Notes under the pieces: generated by a model | The model's database searches: none | What the model was told of the DNA's origin: nothing | The model's input: only the letters and a program-made list of their open reading frames with translations | Origin: Wolbachia endosymbiont (group B) of Parapoynx stratiotata | Lineage (GTDB): Bacteria; Pseudomonadota; Alphaproteobacteria; Rickettsiales; Anaplasmataceae | Assembly: GCF_947250635.1 (NCBI RefSeq) | Contig: NZ_OX366335.1 | Coordinates: forward strand, 124,001 to 188,000 | Reading direction: 5' to 3' | Length of the DNA stretch: 64,000 nucleotides | Shown here: one piece after another, positions 19,201 to 29,645 of the stretch | How the letters are laid out: each line of letters begins with the position of its first letter | How positions within the stretch are numbered: position 1 is the first letter of the stretch | Made by a program: the position numbers and the translations under genes

Positions 19201-21540
19201 GTATACAGACCTTTCCTTGAACACAATCTCTGCAGGCTCACCATTCTCAATTAAGCTTTTAGGTCTACAGCAGTATGTAACTGTAGCTGCAATAAGACAA
19301 CAAGCTGCAACTGCTATTCCTACCGCTAACATTTCCAAGTAAAATGCAACAGCCACCCCTGAAACAATACCGGCTATCGCAAGCGTAGAAGCAGCTACAA
19401 CATACTTCTTTGTATTTTGTGGATTTTTTTTGAGGCCACTTTTGCTGCTTTGCTCATTAATTCTTGGCAATTCTGTTTTTGGCTGTCCATTTCCGTTAGC
19501 AACTTGTTCTACATGCTCAGTAGGTTGATTAACGTTAATATCATTATTAACATCTTCAATTTCAATCGAAAGGAATTCATCTTCATCATCACTTGTTAAT
19601 TCTTCTCTTAAAGTACAAGGAACAGAATTACTAGAAACAGTACCATTAGCTGTTGCTTCAGCTTCCACTGTGTCAATTACAGATATTCTTGTTTCATGAC
19701 CTTCTTCACTAATTTTTTCAAATGGAGAATTACTATTAGAGTCTGAGGAAGTTCCGGCAGAGCAATCACTTTTATTACCTTCAAGGTTAGAAAAATCATC
19801 CTCCTCAGAACTCAGTGATGGTGAGCTTTCTTTAGACTCTACCAAAGGAGCTTCTTGGCTACTTGCAGTAGCTTCTACATCATTGCCTACTGATAATTGC
19901 TCGAACTCGTTTTTAAGAAATGCTATTATTTGTGCAAGATCCTCTTTCTGATTACCCTCTCCCAAACTTGTCATCTTGTCATTTGCTTGACCTAAGAGCT
20001 TCTGTAAAGTGGATTTATATACACTATCATCTACTTTTCTTAATAAATCCATCACATCAGCAAGATCAATGCTACTGACAGCACTAGATAATTTTTCTTC
20101 TATATTTTTAGGCATTTTACCCTCCTCACAATTATTACCTATAGCTTCTTCTATTGAAGCCTCTTCATTATTCATAATATTCTCTACTTTATCAACAACG
20201 TTTCTTTGCGGCTGTTGATTATCAATATTTTTGGATTCTGGATCTTTTTTAATATTTAAATGCAAAGGTGTTTTATCATCTAAACCTTCAAGAAATTTTG
20301 TGATTTTTGATTCACTAGAAGATTTTTCCCTGTTTTCTTCCTTTACCAAATATAAACTTTTCGTTCCTACCAGATCTAAAGCTGTTTTGCCATCTCTATC
20401 TTGAATGTTCCAATCAGCTCCCTTGTTTACAAGTAATTTTACTATTTCAAATTTATCATGGTAAGCAGCCCTATGTAAAGCTGTTCTGCCATGCCTCTCA
20501 TCTTGAATATCAATCTCAGCGCCATTTCCAATAAGCAAGCCCATTAATTCTAAATTATCACGTGCTACAGCATAATGCAAAGGTGCAATTCCAGAATTAT
20601 CTATACTATTAATATCAACAACTTTACGATTAACAATTACCTCTGCCGCTTTACTTTCAGGAGCTAAGTGTATAGCATAGTGCAAAAGTTTAGATGAAAA
20701 AATAATTCTACCTTCAGCCTCAGTATTCTTAAACCTATTTAGTATCACTTCCACGCATTTCTGATTACCAACAAAAGATGCCCTTTCAAGTTTTTTACAT
20801 ATATCATCCAAAAACATAGTATGATTCGGCTTATCCAAATGCTCTAATAAAAACTTAATATAGCATTGTCCACCAACACCAATAAGTAGCCTATCGAGCT
20901 CTTCATCTTGCGTAAATAATATACTTTTATGCGTTTCTGCATATCTTTCCACAAGCGTATCATTAGCTGCAATGGCTAGTAGTGAAAGCTCTTTTACTGA
21001 ATAATTATAATAACCATTTGTTTCATCATAGCTATTATTCAACAGCACATTGTGCATATGATCAGTCAAATTAAGCTGTTGAGAGCAAAAATCCTTCAAA
21101 TTACCACAATTCAAATCAGTAATAAATCTATCGCTTTCCTCTATATTATTTATAGTTTTATCTAAACCTGCGTAATCACCATAATTTTTTGCTTTATTTA
21201 TAACGTCTATTAATCCATCAAAGGTTAAATTTTTAGGGATAATGGTAAATTCTTCTTCATTATGCCTTGGTTCTATATTAACCTGATCTTGAGGCCAAAA
21301 TAACTCTGTTGCTACAACTGCTGTAACTTCTGCAACACCTACCAATACATTCGCAACATTACCTAAAATGCCTGGATCAGTAACTACTTTGTTTGCTACT
21401 TCACTACTATCAGATGAACTCTCAGTAATAGACAAGTCTTCAGCAGCAAATGACTTAGGTCCTTCATTCATATTTTTCTCAAGAGTCTCTGTAATTCTAT
21501 TATCCTCATCTTCGAAATGCCTATTTATTTCATCTAACAA
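19198..21540 (-). pseudogene. ankyrin-repeat protein, C-terminal part after in-frame TAA (duplicate B)
   Basis: 780 codons, in the same frame as the fragment at 21670-22350. The 43 codons between 21541 and 21669 are open and encode the continuation of the conserved domain (FTLKFRDSKVEYENGKVTL), matching FTLKFHNGEVEYENGKVTL of duplicate A. Only a TTG is available as a start at 21540. The part contains about four ankyrin repeats (roughly 280-420), a long acidic Ser/Glu-rich linker (430-690) absent from duplicate A, and the same C-terminal two-segment membrane hairpin ending in TYCCRPKSL. Without readthrough, this part probably is not made as an independent protein. Confidence 0.8.
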
Positions 21541-21669
21541 ACTTTTGCCATCAACTTTGTAATTCTCTAATTGTTCAGGAATAGCAAGTGTTACTTTGCC
21601 GTTTTCATACTCTACCTTACTATCTCGAAACTTAAGGGTGAACTCTAAAATAGCATCAACCCTGCATAT

Positions 21670-22350
21670 TTACTTATTTGTATCAAGTTCTCTAACAGGC
21701 ATACTTGGACAATACTGAATATTGAGAGAACCTTGGCTATTATATACAATACTTATCTTTCTATCGTTGGCATGAGGCAAGCTTAGTTTATGCTTAGAGA
21801 ATATAGGAGAGAGCTGCATTAACAAAGAGCCATCATACCCAGCCTGATTGCAATTAGTAATTAACTCTTCTAATATATTGTCATTTGGAGTTTCTGCCTT
21901 AGCATATTTAAACATTTCTGTGAAAACTTGCTTAGCAAACAGGCGGTAATTTGCATTTTCACTCGAAATTAAGTGATTGTGCTGGCAATATGACTCGTGA
22001 ACATACGCTTTGCTTATTGTTTGCCCATTAATTACAAAATCCATTCTTTCCAAATCAAGTTGTGCTTGCTTGCCAGAATTTGCATTCCTATTATTCTCAC
22101 CTGCCTTTACTTGACTTAGCAAAGATTGTGTTAGCTGAAATTCCAATTCAATTGCTCTGTTAGTATTTTGTCCTTCCTCAACCTCTGAACAATTGCCTGA
22201 ATCTCCAGAATGACGATGCTCCTTAATTTCTTCTTGTTCTAAAACTTCAAATTCTTCTTCAGCACCTGAATCTCTGGAATGGCGACGCTCCCTTTCTTCT
22301 GCAGTATTTACTGCTGGCGGCATGAGCCCACCAAGTAAATTCCACCCCAT
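21670..22350 (-). pseudogene. ankyrin-repeat protein, N-terminal fragment ending in premature TAA (duplicate B)
   Basis: 226 codons with an ATG start. It aligns over its whole length with residues 1-225 of the 17219-19048 protein: acidic start, EFQLTQSLL(S/G)QVKA, RMDFVINGQ, and AKAE(T/V)PND with EEL followed by CNQAGY. It stops at TAA (21670-21672) where duplicate A continues with KEICELDSLL. The fragment keeps the conserved N-terminal domain but has no ankyrin repeats or membrane anchor. A soluble short protein could still be expressed from this start. Confidence 0.8.
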
Positions 22351-22388
22351 GTTTTACCCCCTGACCATTAGCTAAGTTAACTATAGCA

Positions 22389-24305
22389 TTAAACAGAAAT
22401 TTTGCCAAGCAAATTATTGAGTCTTTTAGCAAACAGACTTACGTCTTCCATCTCTTCACCTTCCACTATACAAGCTTGATAGAACAATAAGTAAATCATA
22501 TCTCCAAGTGTTGGATTTTCACCATTTTCAGCGTGAGATTCCATTATGTTTCTTATCAAAGGATGCTTAATGTTAATTTCAAGTACTTTTGGCGTGCGGT
22601 AATTTAGCTGCTTCTGTTCACGTAAAAAACGCTCCATACGGAGATCCATAGTTCCTTCATCAACTGCTAGACACACAGGACTATCGGTTAATTTCTTAGA
22701 GATCTTTACACTTTTTACTAAGCTTCCAAGAACCTTGGTGAAGTATTCGAGTATAGAATCCGCGTTTTCTTCGCTTTTGTTTTCATCTGATTTATTTTCT
22801 TCATCTTTCTTACCTTCTTCTGAAGAGAATTTTTCTAAATCAACATCAGCACGAGTTACAGATTTAAATTTTTGATCTTTATATTCATGAATTACGCTAG
22901 TCCAGAAATCATCAACTGGATCAACAAATAGAAGCACCTCCAATCCTTTGCTGACGAATCCTTCAAGTTGTGGACTGTTTTTTACTGAATCGAGACTATT
23001 TCCTGTGAGATAGTAGATATGTTCCTGTTCAGGCTTCATTCTGCTTATATAATCATCAATACTAACTAGCTTATCATCACTGGTGCTATGAAATCTGCAA
23101 ATGGAAAGCAATGCTTCTCTTTCATCAGTTGGCATAGCTTCGCAAAGACCTTCTTTTAACACCGCACCAAAATTGCCCCAGAATTTTGTGTATTCCTCTA
23201 AATTATCTTTTGCTTTTTTGCCGAGCTCTGATACCGCGCGTTTAGTTAGGGATTTCCTAATCTGCTCAACAACGCGATTATTCTGCAGTGTTTCTCTGCT
23301 GATGTTAAGAGGCAAATCTGGTGAATCAACCACACCTTTCAAGAAACGCAGGTATTGTGGTATAATTTGTACATTATCTTCAGTAATAAATACTTTATTG
23401 ACATATAACTTTACAGAGCAGCGTCTATCTGGATGAAACAAATCATAAGGCTTGATAGAAGGAATATAAAGCAAATTCGTATATTCTATTGCACCTTCAT
23501 TTTTATTATGCAGTATCATCCAAGGCTCACCACCTACATGCGCAACACCGCGGAAGAAGTCGTTGTGCTCTTCTTGAGTAACGTCATTTTTTGGCTTAGT
23601 CCAAATTGCAGCTTTGCTGTTTAATTTTTCACTTTTTCCCTCTTCATTTACAAACTCAACGGGAAAATTTATGTGGTCAGAGTAAGTAGTAACAATGTTT
23701 TCAATACGGAATTTGTCTAAAAATTCGCTTTCTTCAGGACGCATGATGAGCGTAATTTTTGTGCCACGAGAGATTTGACCATCTAATTTGCTGATTGAAT
23801 ACTCTCCATCTCCTTTAGATTTCCACACCCAAGACTCTTCTTCTCCGGCTTTCCTTGATTCTACTATAACTTCTGAAGCAACCATGAAGCTTGAATAAAA
23901 ACCAACACCAAACTTTCCAATCAGCTCTACAGCTTGGCTCGAATCTTTATTATTCTTAATTGCATCCAAGAATTTTTGCGTACCAGAACTTGCAATCGTG
24001 CCAAGATTATCTATTAAATCTTGCCTGTTCATGCCAATTCCATTGTCGGTTATATACAGCTCATTCTTATCTTTATTGGAGCTAATAGTAATCTTCAACT
24101 CATCACTTGAATCTAATAAATCAGCATTTAATTGTGATTCATAGCGCAATTTATCACATGCATCTGATGCATTTGATATTAACTCACGCAAGAAAATATC
24201 CTTATTAGTATAAAGTGAATGAATTACTATATTTATTACTTTGCCTACTTCAGCGTCAAATTTTAAACTTTCAGTTTCTTGTATGTTGTGCATTTTGAGC
24301 TCCAT
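22389..24305 (-). CDS. htpG: molecular chaperone HtpG (Hsp90)
   Basis: 638 residues, full-length bacterial Hsp90. The GHKL ATPase domain is N-terminal: [14 protein letters not shown] (about 41-54), DNGIGM, and [12 protein letters not shown] (about 132-143). The middle domain holds the catalytic-arginine region ([11 protein letters not shown]). The charged DEEN/KSDEN-rich loop near residues 505-520 is unusual in a bacterial HtpG. The C-terminal dimerisation domain follows. ATG at 24305; a second ATG lies four codons in. The 3' end is next to duplicate B and was partly copied with it. Confidence 0.97.
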   Translation of the reverse strand: MELKMHNIQETESLKFDAEVGKVINIVIHSLYTNKDIFLRELISNASDACDKLRYESQLNADLLDSSDELKITISSNKDKNELYITDNGIGMNRQDLIDNLGTIASSGTQKFLDAIKNNKDSSQAVELIGKFGVGFYSSFMVASEVIVESRKAGEEESWVWKSKGDGEYSISKLDGQISRGTKITLIMRPEESEFLDKFRIENIVTTYSDHINFPVEFVNEEGKSEKLNSKAAIWTKPKNDVTQEEHNDFFRGVAHVGGEPWMILHNKNEGAIEYTNLLYIPSIKPYDLFHPDRRCSVKLYVNKVFITEDNVQIIPQYLRFLKGVVDSPDLPLNISRETLQNNRVVEQIRKSLTKRAVSELGKKAKDNLEEYTKFWGNFGAVLKEGLCEAMPTDEREALLSICRFHSTSDDKLVSIDDYISRMKPEQEHIYYLTGNSLDSVKNSPQLEGFVSKGLEVLLFVDPVDDFWTSVIHEYKDQKFKSVTRADVDLEKFSSEEGKKDEENKSDENKSEENADSILEYFTKVLGSLVKSVKISKKLTDSPVCLAVDEGTMDLRMERFLREQKQLNYRTPKVLEINIKHPLIRNIMESHAENGENPTLGDMIYLLFYQACIVEGEEMEDVSLFAKRLNNLLGKISV

Positions 24306-24443
24306 TATTAGCCTGCTATTCTAATAATTTAAGTATTGCACAGCGATCTTTCAAGGTCATATATGCTAAAATTTATGTGAGCCAATTTGTCATGCAAGCT
24401 GAAATGATAAGAAGAGGGTTCTGTTCCACAATTCTCTTTATTC

Positions 24444-25646
24444 TTAGAATAAGATATCTCTTATTTGCTTCAAAGATTTGTGAGTCTTTGATTCTTTTTC
24501 TTTAAAAGTAGTCTCAAGAGAAGTTTTAAGCTTTTCCCATTCTTCCTGACCGTTTAGAATCAAAGCGCTCTCAATCTTCTCCAGTGCTTTTTGAGGTGAT
24601 GAATATAATTCCTCATACAAATTAGTGTTTACTGACTGTAGTATTACTAAAAATGTAAATAAATTCGGATCAATTTTCGTATAACATAGCTTTATTTTCT
24701 TTACGCAGTATTCTATTGCCTGCAATGATAATGAGAAGCTTTCTGCATAAAATATAAAGCTATCTATAATTAAGCTCTTTGATTTTTTCGGCAATTCAAT
24801 ATTTTGAAACAGCTTTCTTGTAAATTTCTCTATTGGCTGTTTTGGCAAATGCAAAGAGAGATCAGTAAAAGATTTTAGGCTGAAATTTGGTCCAAGTATT
24901 GTGCTGATTGCTCTTTGCACGTTACTTTTATCTTGACTAACAGAGATAATGAAAACCAGTCCCTCGACATCAAGCATGTACTTTATGGATTCTAAAAAAT
25001 CGACAATGAATTTAGGACGGCATATATCAAGATTATCGACCATTATATAAATGTTTTTACCTTTTCTGATTTTGTTAACCACATCTGCTAGTTGTATCTT
25101 AAAGTCTCTAATGTTCTCTTTTCTCCTTTGGAGAAGATTTAATTCACCCAAGACAAAACCAATGTCTTTCTTATCAGCCTCTTTTGCAGCATCGAGAAAT
25201 ACTGAAAGCATAGCAAGTGGAGATTTACTGATCAGCTTTCCTAATGTATTGAGAGAAAATAGTTCTTGGTTTATGTTTTTGAACTGCTGTATAACACTCC
25301 TTTTTACTTTGTATGATGCGAATAGATCCTCAAACAAGAAATGCAAAAAAGAAGGCAATGGTTGATCTAGCGCACTAATATCCCATGCGCTGTAATAAGC
25401 TGCAATTTCATTTTGCTGCTCTAGATCCTTTACCCATTCTTTCAAAAAAAATGTCTTACCCCACTTATCATATCCTTCTAAGGATACGATTGAAAAAGAC
25501 TGATCAATTGTCTTAATTATATTACTAAATCTACTTGCAACTTGCTTATAGCCTAAGCAATCACCTTCCCAAGTTGTTACCTTGGGTAGATGTTCCGTTT
25601 CTTTTTTTCTGAAGGTTATTAGGGATGTAAGTTTTTTTAAGCACAT
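24444..25646 (-). CDS. KAP family P-loop NTPase
   Basis: 400 residues. The Walker A is EGYDKWGKTFF (about 58-68), and the Walker B region is NIYIMVDNLDICRP (about 195-208) followed by FIISVSQDKSNVQRAI, the arrangement of the KAP (Kidins220/PifA-like) group of STAND-related NTPases. Unlike many KAP proteins, no membrane segments are obvious between the two Walker motifs. The C-terminal third is helical and lysine-rich. Some bacterial KAP proteins (PifA) act in phage exclusion, but that role is only a family association. The ATG lies three bases after the recR stop codon, so the two genes form an operon. Confidence 0.72.
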   Translation of the reverse strand: MCLKKLTSLITFRKKETEHLPKVTTWEGDCLGYKQVASRFSNIIKTIDQSFSIVSLEGYDKWGKTFFLKEWVKDLEQQNEIAAYYSAWDISALDQPLPSFLHFLFEDLFASYKVKRSVIQQFKNINQELFSLNTLGKLISKSPLAMLSVFLDAAKEADKKDIGFVLGELNLLQRRKENIRDFKIQLADVVNKIRKGKNIYIMVDNLDICRPKFIVDFLESIKYMLDVEGLVFIISVSQDKSNVQRAISTILGPNFSLKSFTDLSLHLPKQPIEKFTRKLFQNIELPKKSKSLIIDSFIFYAESFSLSLQAIEYCVKKIKLCYTKIDPNLFTFLVILQSVNTNLYEELYSSPQKALEKIESALILNGQEEWEKLKTSLETTFKEKESKTHKSLKQIRDILF

Positions 25647-25649
25647 ACC

Positions 25650-26255
25650 TTACTTTATATTTAACTCATACTCTTGTCTTGACGTCAGCGCTATCTTCAG
25701 CGTCCCTTCATCTAGGTAGTCAATTTCTCCACCTATCGGTATACCGCAAGCAAGGCGCGATATTTTTACATTCAAATTCTTTAGCAATTCAATTATATAT
25801 TGCGCAGTAACTTGGCCTTCTAATGTCGGATTGATTGCAATAATGACCTCTTCAATTTTAAATTCTGTAACTCTTTTGGGAATGTTATCAAGATTCAGTT
25901 CTTTTGGACCTATGCCATTTATTGCTGATAGCCTTCCACCCAAAACATGATACATACCTGAATATATATTCCCTTTTTCAAATGCCCATAGATCACCCAA
26001 TTCTTCTACTACACACATTAACTTGGTGTCACGCTTTGGGTTAGTACAAATAGAACACGGCGATTTAGTATCTAGGTTTCCACAAATTTTGCACTCTATT
26101 ATAAGATCCGCTAGCTCTCTAATCAAAGATGCAAGTGGTAGCATGACTCTCTCTTTGTTCTGGAGCAAATGTATAACTAACCTTCGTGATGATGATGGAC
26201 CTAAACTTGGCAATTTAGAAAAAGCATGAACTAAATTCTTTATATTAATGTTCAT
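25650..26255 (-). CDS. recR: recombination mediator RecR
   Basis: 201 residues, normal length. RecR, with RecO and RecF, loads RecA at gaps. Visible domains are the N-terminal helix-hairpin-helix ([18 protein letters not shown], about 15-32), the zinc finger with four cysteines ([16 protein letters not shown], about 55-70) and the Toprim domain ([14 protein letters not shown] to about 175). In many bacteria recR follows dnaX-ybaB; here dnaX and ybaB lie beyond an ankyrin gene and an IS remnant, so that cluster looks disrupted. The KAP NTPase gene follows directly. Confidence 0.96.
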   Translation of the reverse strand: MNINIKNLVHAFSKLPSLGPSSSRRLVIHLLQNKERVMLPLASLIRELADLIIECKICGNLDTKSPCSICTNPKRDTKLMCVVEELGDLWAFEKGNIYSGMYHVLGGRLSAINGIGPKELNLDNIPKRVTEFKIEEVIIAINPTLEGQVTAQYIIELLKNLNVKISRLACGIPIGGEIDYLDEGTLKIALTSRQEYELNIK

Positions 26256-26382
26256 TTAACAAATTCAGGATATAGTTTATAAAATGATAACATCAAACCT
26301 TTCGTAAAGAAAGCTTAGTTTGATTGGCTATGAAAAAGATTTCCCACTTTTTTTTAGAACTGTCTTGAAAAAATTAATGTAA

Positions 26383-27774
26383 TCACAATCTACTGTAACC
26401 TAACTCTGATTCAGGTATAACTGAAATTATCTCACACATTTGCGTAGTTACTACGGTACTTCCTTTTTGAAAATGACGTAATTTATTTTTCAACATATTT
26501 CTTTCTTCCACATAACTGTCCGATTCTTTATTCAAACTAGAATTTTTTTCTTCATACTTGGAAAGTATTGTATCGATCAAATAATTAAAAAATAATATTA
26601 GACCTGTAGTGTTGGAGAGCAATTCAAGAGAATAATATAACATATCTTCACTCACTTCTTCATTTATTATGTCATGAGAATTTTTATACATTCTAAAACA
26701 AGAGCCGAAGGCTGCTAAGCATACGCAAGTAAGTTTTGTTTTGTTTAGGACGCACTTAATTCGCGCTAGTTTTTTATTATTATCTTCTAATTTTATACGC
26801 AACTCACTAATTTTACTACTATAGTGCTTAATAAACAATTCTATTGCCTCTTTGTTATTAGCATAATTATATGCTTTGTAAGATTCCTTATCCATAAATT
26901 CAGTATCTATATCTCTTGATTTTAGAAGCTCTTTGATTACTTCATTCTTGCCAAGAAGCACAGCTTCGTGTAGAGGTGTGTACTCACTTTCAACATCTTT
27001 CCTTCTGTTAATATGTTCACGAGTTAAGTAGTCGAAAAGAACTGAAACGCATTTTGAATTATTACCTTCAATAGCCAGAGTAATTACATCTCTTTCGTCT
27101 TTGTTCTTAGTATTAATAACTTTAGAAAGCGGCTTTTCATTCTCTTGCTTACGTTCAAAATATTTGTGCTTGTAAAACTCATTCGAACAGTATGGTTCCT
27201 TAAGAATAGACAAAAGCTTTTTTACAAAATCAGCACGATTTTTTTTTATGGCCAAATGTAAAGGTGTGTCCTGATTTTTCTTATCTTGCAACAATAAGGC
27301 ATCATACAAACAGCCCTCTTTATATAGAGAATCAATCTCTTGGTCAAAATAGATATCTTCTTCTTCTCCTTCACAGATATTTAATAGCCGTGACCCTATA
27401 CTTTCTGTAGTACTGTAATCAATTGCAGAGCTACGTTTCACTTTAGATTGATAAAGGTTTATGTTCATACTACCCCTGCCTTTAAACAACCCAGCTATAC
27501 CTCTAAACAGTTCAGCTATACCTGATTCACTCCGAGTGGCACAAGGTGTTTCATCTGGAATGTTAATCTCAACATTTTCACTAGAAAAAAGTTCTAAAAC
27601 ATGCGAGCTGCTTCTTCTACTGGAAAAAGGCACATCGTTCTTTTTATCTTTAATCTCAGCACTCTTTGCATTCAAAGAATTTAGAGAGTGAGCTAAACAA
27701 TCAAGATCTGTAGCATTTTTAGACTCAAGGTCTTCTGCTTGAAAATTTGCTGCAGTGTTTATTTCACCTTTCAT
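26383..27774 (-). CDS. ankyrin-repeat protein with two membrane segments
   Basis: 463 residues. A polar N-terminus of about 150 residues is followed by three recognisable ankyrin repeats (DTPLHLAIKKNR, DVITLAIEGNN, YTPLHEAVLLGK; about 175-305). A heptad-like charged stretch (ELRIKLEDNNKKLARI), two hydrophobic segments (about 345-361 and 378-398) and another charged coiled-coil-like tail come next. The membrane and coiled-coil layout resembles the 1211-residue protein at 470-4105. ATG start. It is on the same strand as recR, but the 127-base gap suggests its own transcript. Confidence 0.87.
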   Translation of the reverse strand: MKGEINTAANFQAEDLESKNATDLDCLAHSLNSLNAKSAEIKDKKNDVPFSSRRSSSHVLELFSSENVEINIPDETPCATRSESGIAELFRGIAGLFKGRGSMNINLYQSKVKRSSAIDYSTTESIGSRLLNICEGEEEDIYFDQEIDSLYKEGCLYDALLLQDKKNQDTPLHLAIKKNRADFVKKLLSILKEPYCSNEFYKHKYFERKQENEKPLSKVINTKNKDERDVITLAIEGNNSKCVSVLFDYLTREHINRRKDVESEYTPLHEAVLLGKNEVIKELLKSRDIDTEFMDKESYKAYNYANNKEAIELFIKHYSSKISELRIKLEDNNKKLARIKCVLNKTKLTCVCLAAFGSCFRMYKNSHDIINEEVSEDMLYYSLELLSNTTGLILFFNYLIDTILSKYEEKNSSLNKESDSYVEERNMLKNKLRHFQKGSTVVTTQMCEIISVIPESELGYSRL

Positions 27775-28348
27775 ATTTCTTTATTTTACAGGGGTTGCAT
27801 TTCAGGTAGGGTATCTCATCTTTAAAATTTTTCAACTCTATTTAAATTTTTTTAAAATAGTTTTTGATAAAAATATTTATGACACTAACTTTTTGGTTCT
27901 CTTGTTAAACTTTTACAAGACAGAATTATTTTATAGCTAAAAAAATTACTTCCGCGTATTTTGAATCCAATTATAATTACAATTAGAGATATTTATTGAG
28001 CTCAAAAATCTATCTCCGTCTGCAGACCTTTTTATTAAACTCATAAAAAATGTATTCTTCAGTGTATACTTAATTTCTGTCATATGTGCGCTGCATTTTT
28101 TTCTAATCTTTTTTACAGGGGGATTTTATGTCCAGAATTCCAGATATTTGACCTTTACTTTAGCTAATAAAAACCAACTGGTACCTGCGGTTTTTATAGC
28201 TACGTTTCTCAAACAAGTTTCAAATGAATAGATTTCTTGCATAACTGGAATTCAAAAGTTGATGTCATTCTAGCGCGTGACGCTAGAATAAAGTCCTTTT
28301 GTGCAAAAAACGTTGTAAAGTGTTTACCAACTTAGTTGGATCCCAGTA
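27775..28348. other. intergenic region with partial palindromic repeat
   Basis: About 570 bases of very AT-rich sequence with no supported gene. The right end (about 28262-28345) is a palindromic repeat copy (GTCATTCTAGCGCGTGACGCTAGAAT, then TTGGATCCCAGT) that is broken by the IS at 28349. Confidence 0.6.
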
Positions 28349-28436
28349 GGCTTTGTTGCATCGCTCAAGTGAAAAGAACTGGCAGTTACTGACAAAATTC
28401 ATTATAAAGCAGCCATTTAACTGTTGAAGAAAAAAT

Positions 28437-28733
28437 ATGCCACAGAAAATGAAAGTCAGTAACCAAAACGAATATAACAAATTCCTTGAAAAAAGGGGGA
28501 ATATTTTTCGTTACATCGATGAAGCTATCGAAAATTGGTATGAAAATAGTCCAAAAATGCAGGGCGGCAACTATATTTATAGTGATAAAGTTGTGATTTT
28601 AGTGCATATAATCGTCAGTTTCTTTAGAATTGGTTTAAGAAAAACAGTCGGGTTTATAAAAGGGTATTTGCAACAAATAGGAAGAGATTTGCAGCTATTC
28701 ACAAGCATCAAAAAAAACTTAATATTAAGATAA
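28437..28733 (+). pseudogene. IS5-like transposase, N-terminal fragment
   Basis: 98 codons from ATG (MPQKMKVSNQNEYNKF). It keeps the N-terminal DNA-binding region (NIFRYIDEAIENWYENSP; IVSFFRIGLRKTVGFIKGYL). The frame is lost around 28733, where family members continue with the first catalytic Asp; that part can be followed in another frame (IDSTNLQ-like near 28780-28800). Non-functional. Confidence 0.75.
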
Positions 28734-28926
28734 ATGATTGCAGGATTGATAAAAGCAACATGGAAAATATTGAAATTATCATAGATAGCACAAATTTACA
28801 GTAACACTCCTGGCCACAGTAAGGAAAACAGTGCAGATAGAAAGTACCGAAGCTACGAGCAAGTAAGAAAGTTACATGTTATGTTAAGTGTGAATAGTAA
28901 AAAAGCTATAGCTGCAAGATACAGTA

Positions 28927-29250
28927 ATGGCGTCTACTCTGACCACTTGCGATTTGCTTGAAGAAGTTAATTTTCAGCACAAAATAAAAGCATTATATGC
29001 AGATAGGGCATACGATAGGCAAAAACTTTATAAATTGTGTAAGAAATACGATATAAAGACAAAAGTTCTACCAAAAAAGGATGCAGCAGAACATTCAAAA
29101 ATAGATTATATGTCTGACAGAAATGCTGCTATTAGGTTAATAAAATTATATGGACAAGATGGTGTAAAAGAGTGGAAAAAGGAAGCAATTTATGGAAAAA
29201 GATCTTACATAGAAGGATTTTTCTCAAGGTTGAAGCAAGTATTTGTTTAG
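28927..29250 (+). pseudogene. IS5-like transposase, C-terminal fragment
   Basis: 107 codons carrying the second catalytic Asp (ALYADRAYDRQKLY) and the catalytic Glu region (YGKRSYIEGFFSRLKQVF), then a premature stop. Downstream bases to about 29350 still encode, in another frame, family-like sequence (NREKELNAICSTNS). Together with the 28437 fragment this is one decayed DDE transposase. Confidence 0.75.
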
Positions 29251-29534
29251 GAATAAATCTGAGATAAATCGAGAAAAAGAACTAAATGCTATTTGCTCAA
29301 CAAATTCACTGATATTGGTATGGCTAAATTTGAAATCATTACATAAATTTGTCGTAAACTATCACTGCTTAAGGTGCTATCCAACAAAGCCATCCTAGAC
29401 TGGGATGACAGAAGAAGAGTATTTTAGGTGACAGCTGTTTACTCCAAAGTAATGTTGCAAAAGGTCTAACATATAAATTATAAGACTAATATAGAATATA
29501 CCTTGCTAAAAAAAAAAAAAAGTATAACCTTTTA

Positions 29535-29619
29535 TAAGGTATGCAGGCAAAAATTCTGTAACTTGGTCAGGTCAGAAATGAAGCAACCATATCAGAATCT
29601 TTTTGGGTTGCATACCTAT
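29535..29619 (+). ncRNA. ffs: signal recognition particle 4.5S RNA
   Basis: Recognised by the conserved SRP loop as GGTCAGGTCAGAAATGAAGC (bacterial consensus GGTCAGGTCCGGAAGGAAGC). The outer stem AGGTATGCA (29537-29545) pairs with TGCATACCT (29609-29617). It works with Ffh in targeting membrane proteins. It sits directly upstream of dnaX, a common arrangement. Ends are approximate. Confidence 0.88.
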
Positions 29620-29645
29620 TTGTACTATTTGTTTTATTCTAGGCT

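Larger units (their letters stand above)
28349..29391 (+). mobile_element. degenerate IS5-like insertion sequence
   Basis: Bounded by inverted repeats GGCTTTGTTGCAT (28349-28361) and ATCCAACAAAGCC (29379-29391), 12 of 13 bases matching. The enclosed transposase frame is broken at several points. The element lies inside a palindromic repeat: GGATCCCAGT directly to the left and ACTGGGATGACAG shortly to the right. No clear target-site duplication can be fixed by eye. Confidence 0.82.

Noticed and set aside
27755..27940. 61-codon plus-strand frame upstream of the 463-residue ankyrin gene
   Set aside because: Phe/Leu-rich AT-driven frame overlapping the ankyrin start; no ribosome site.
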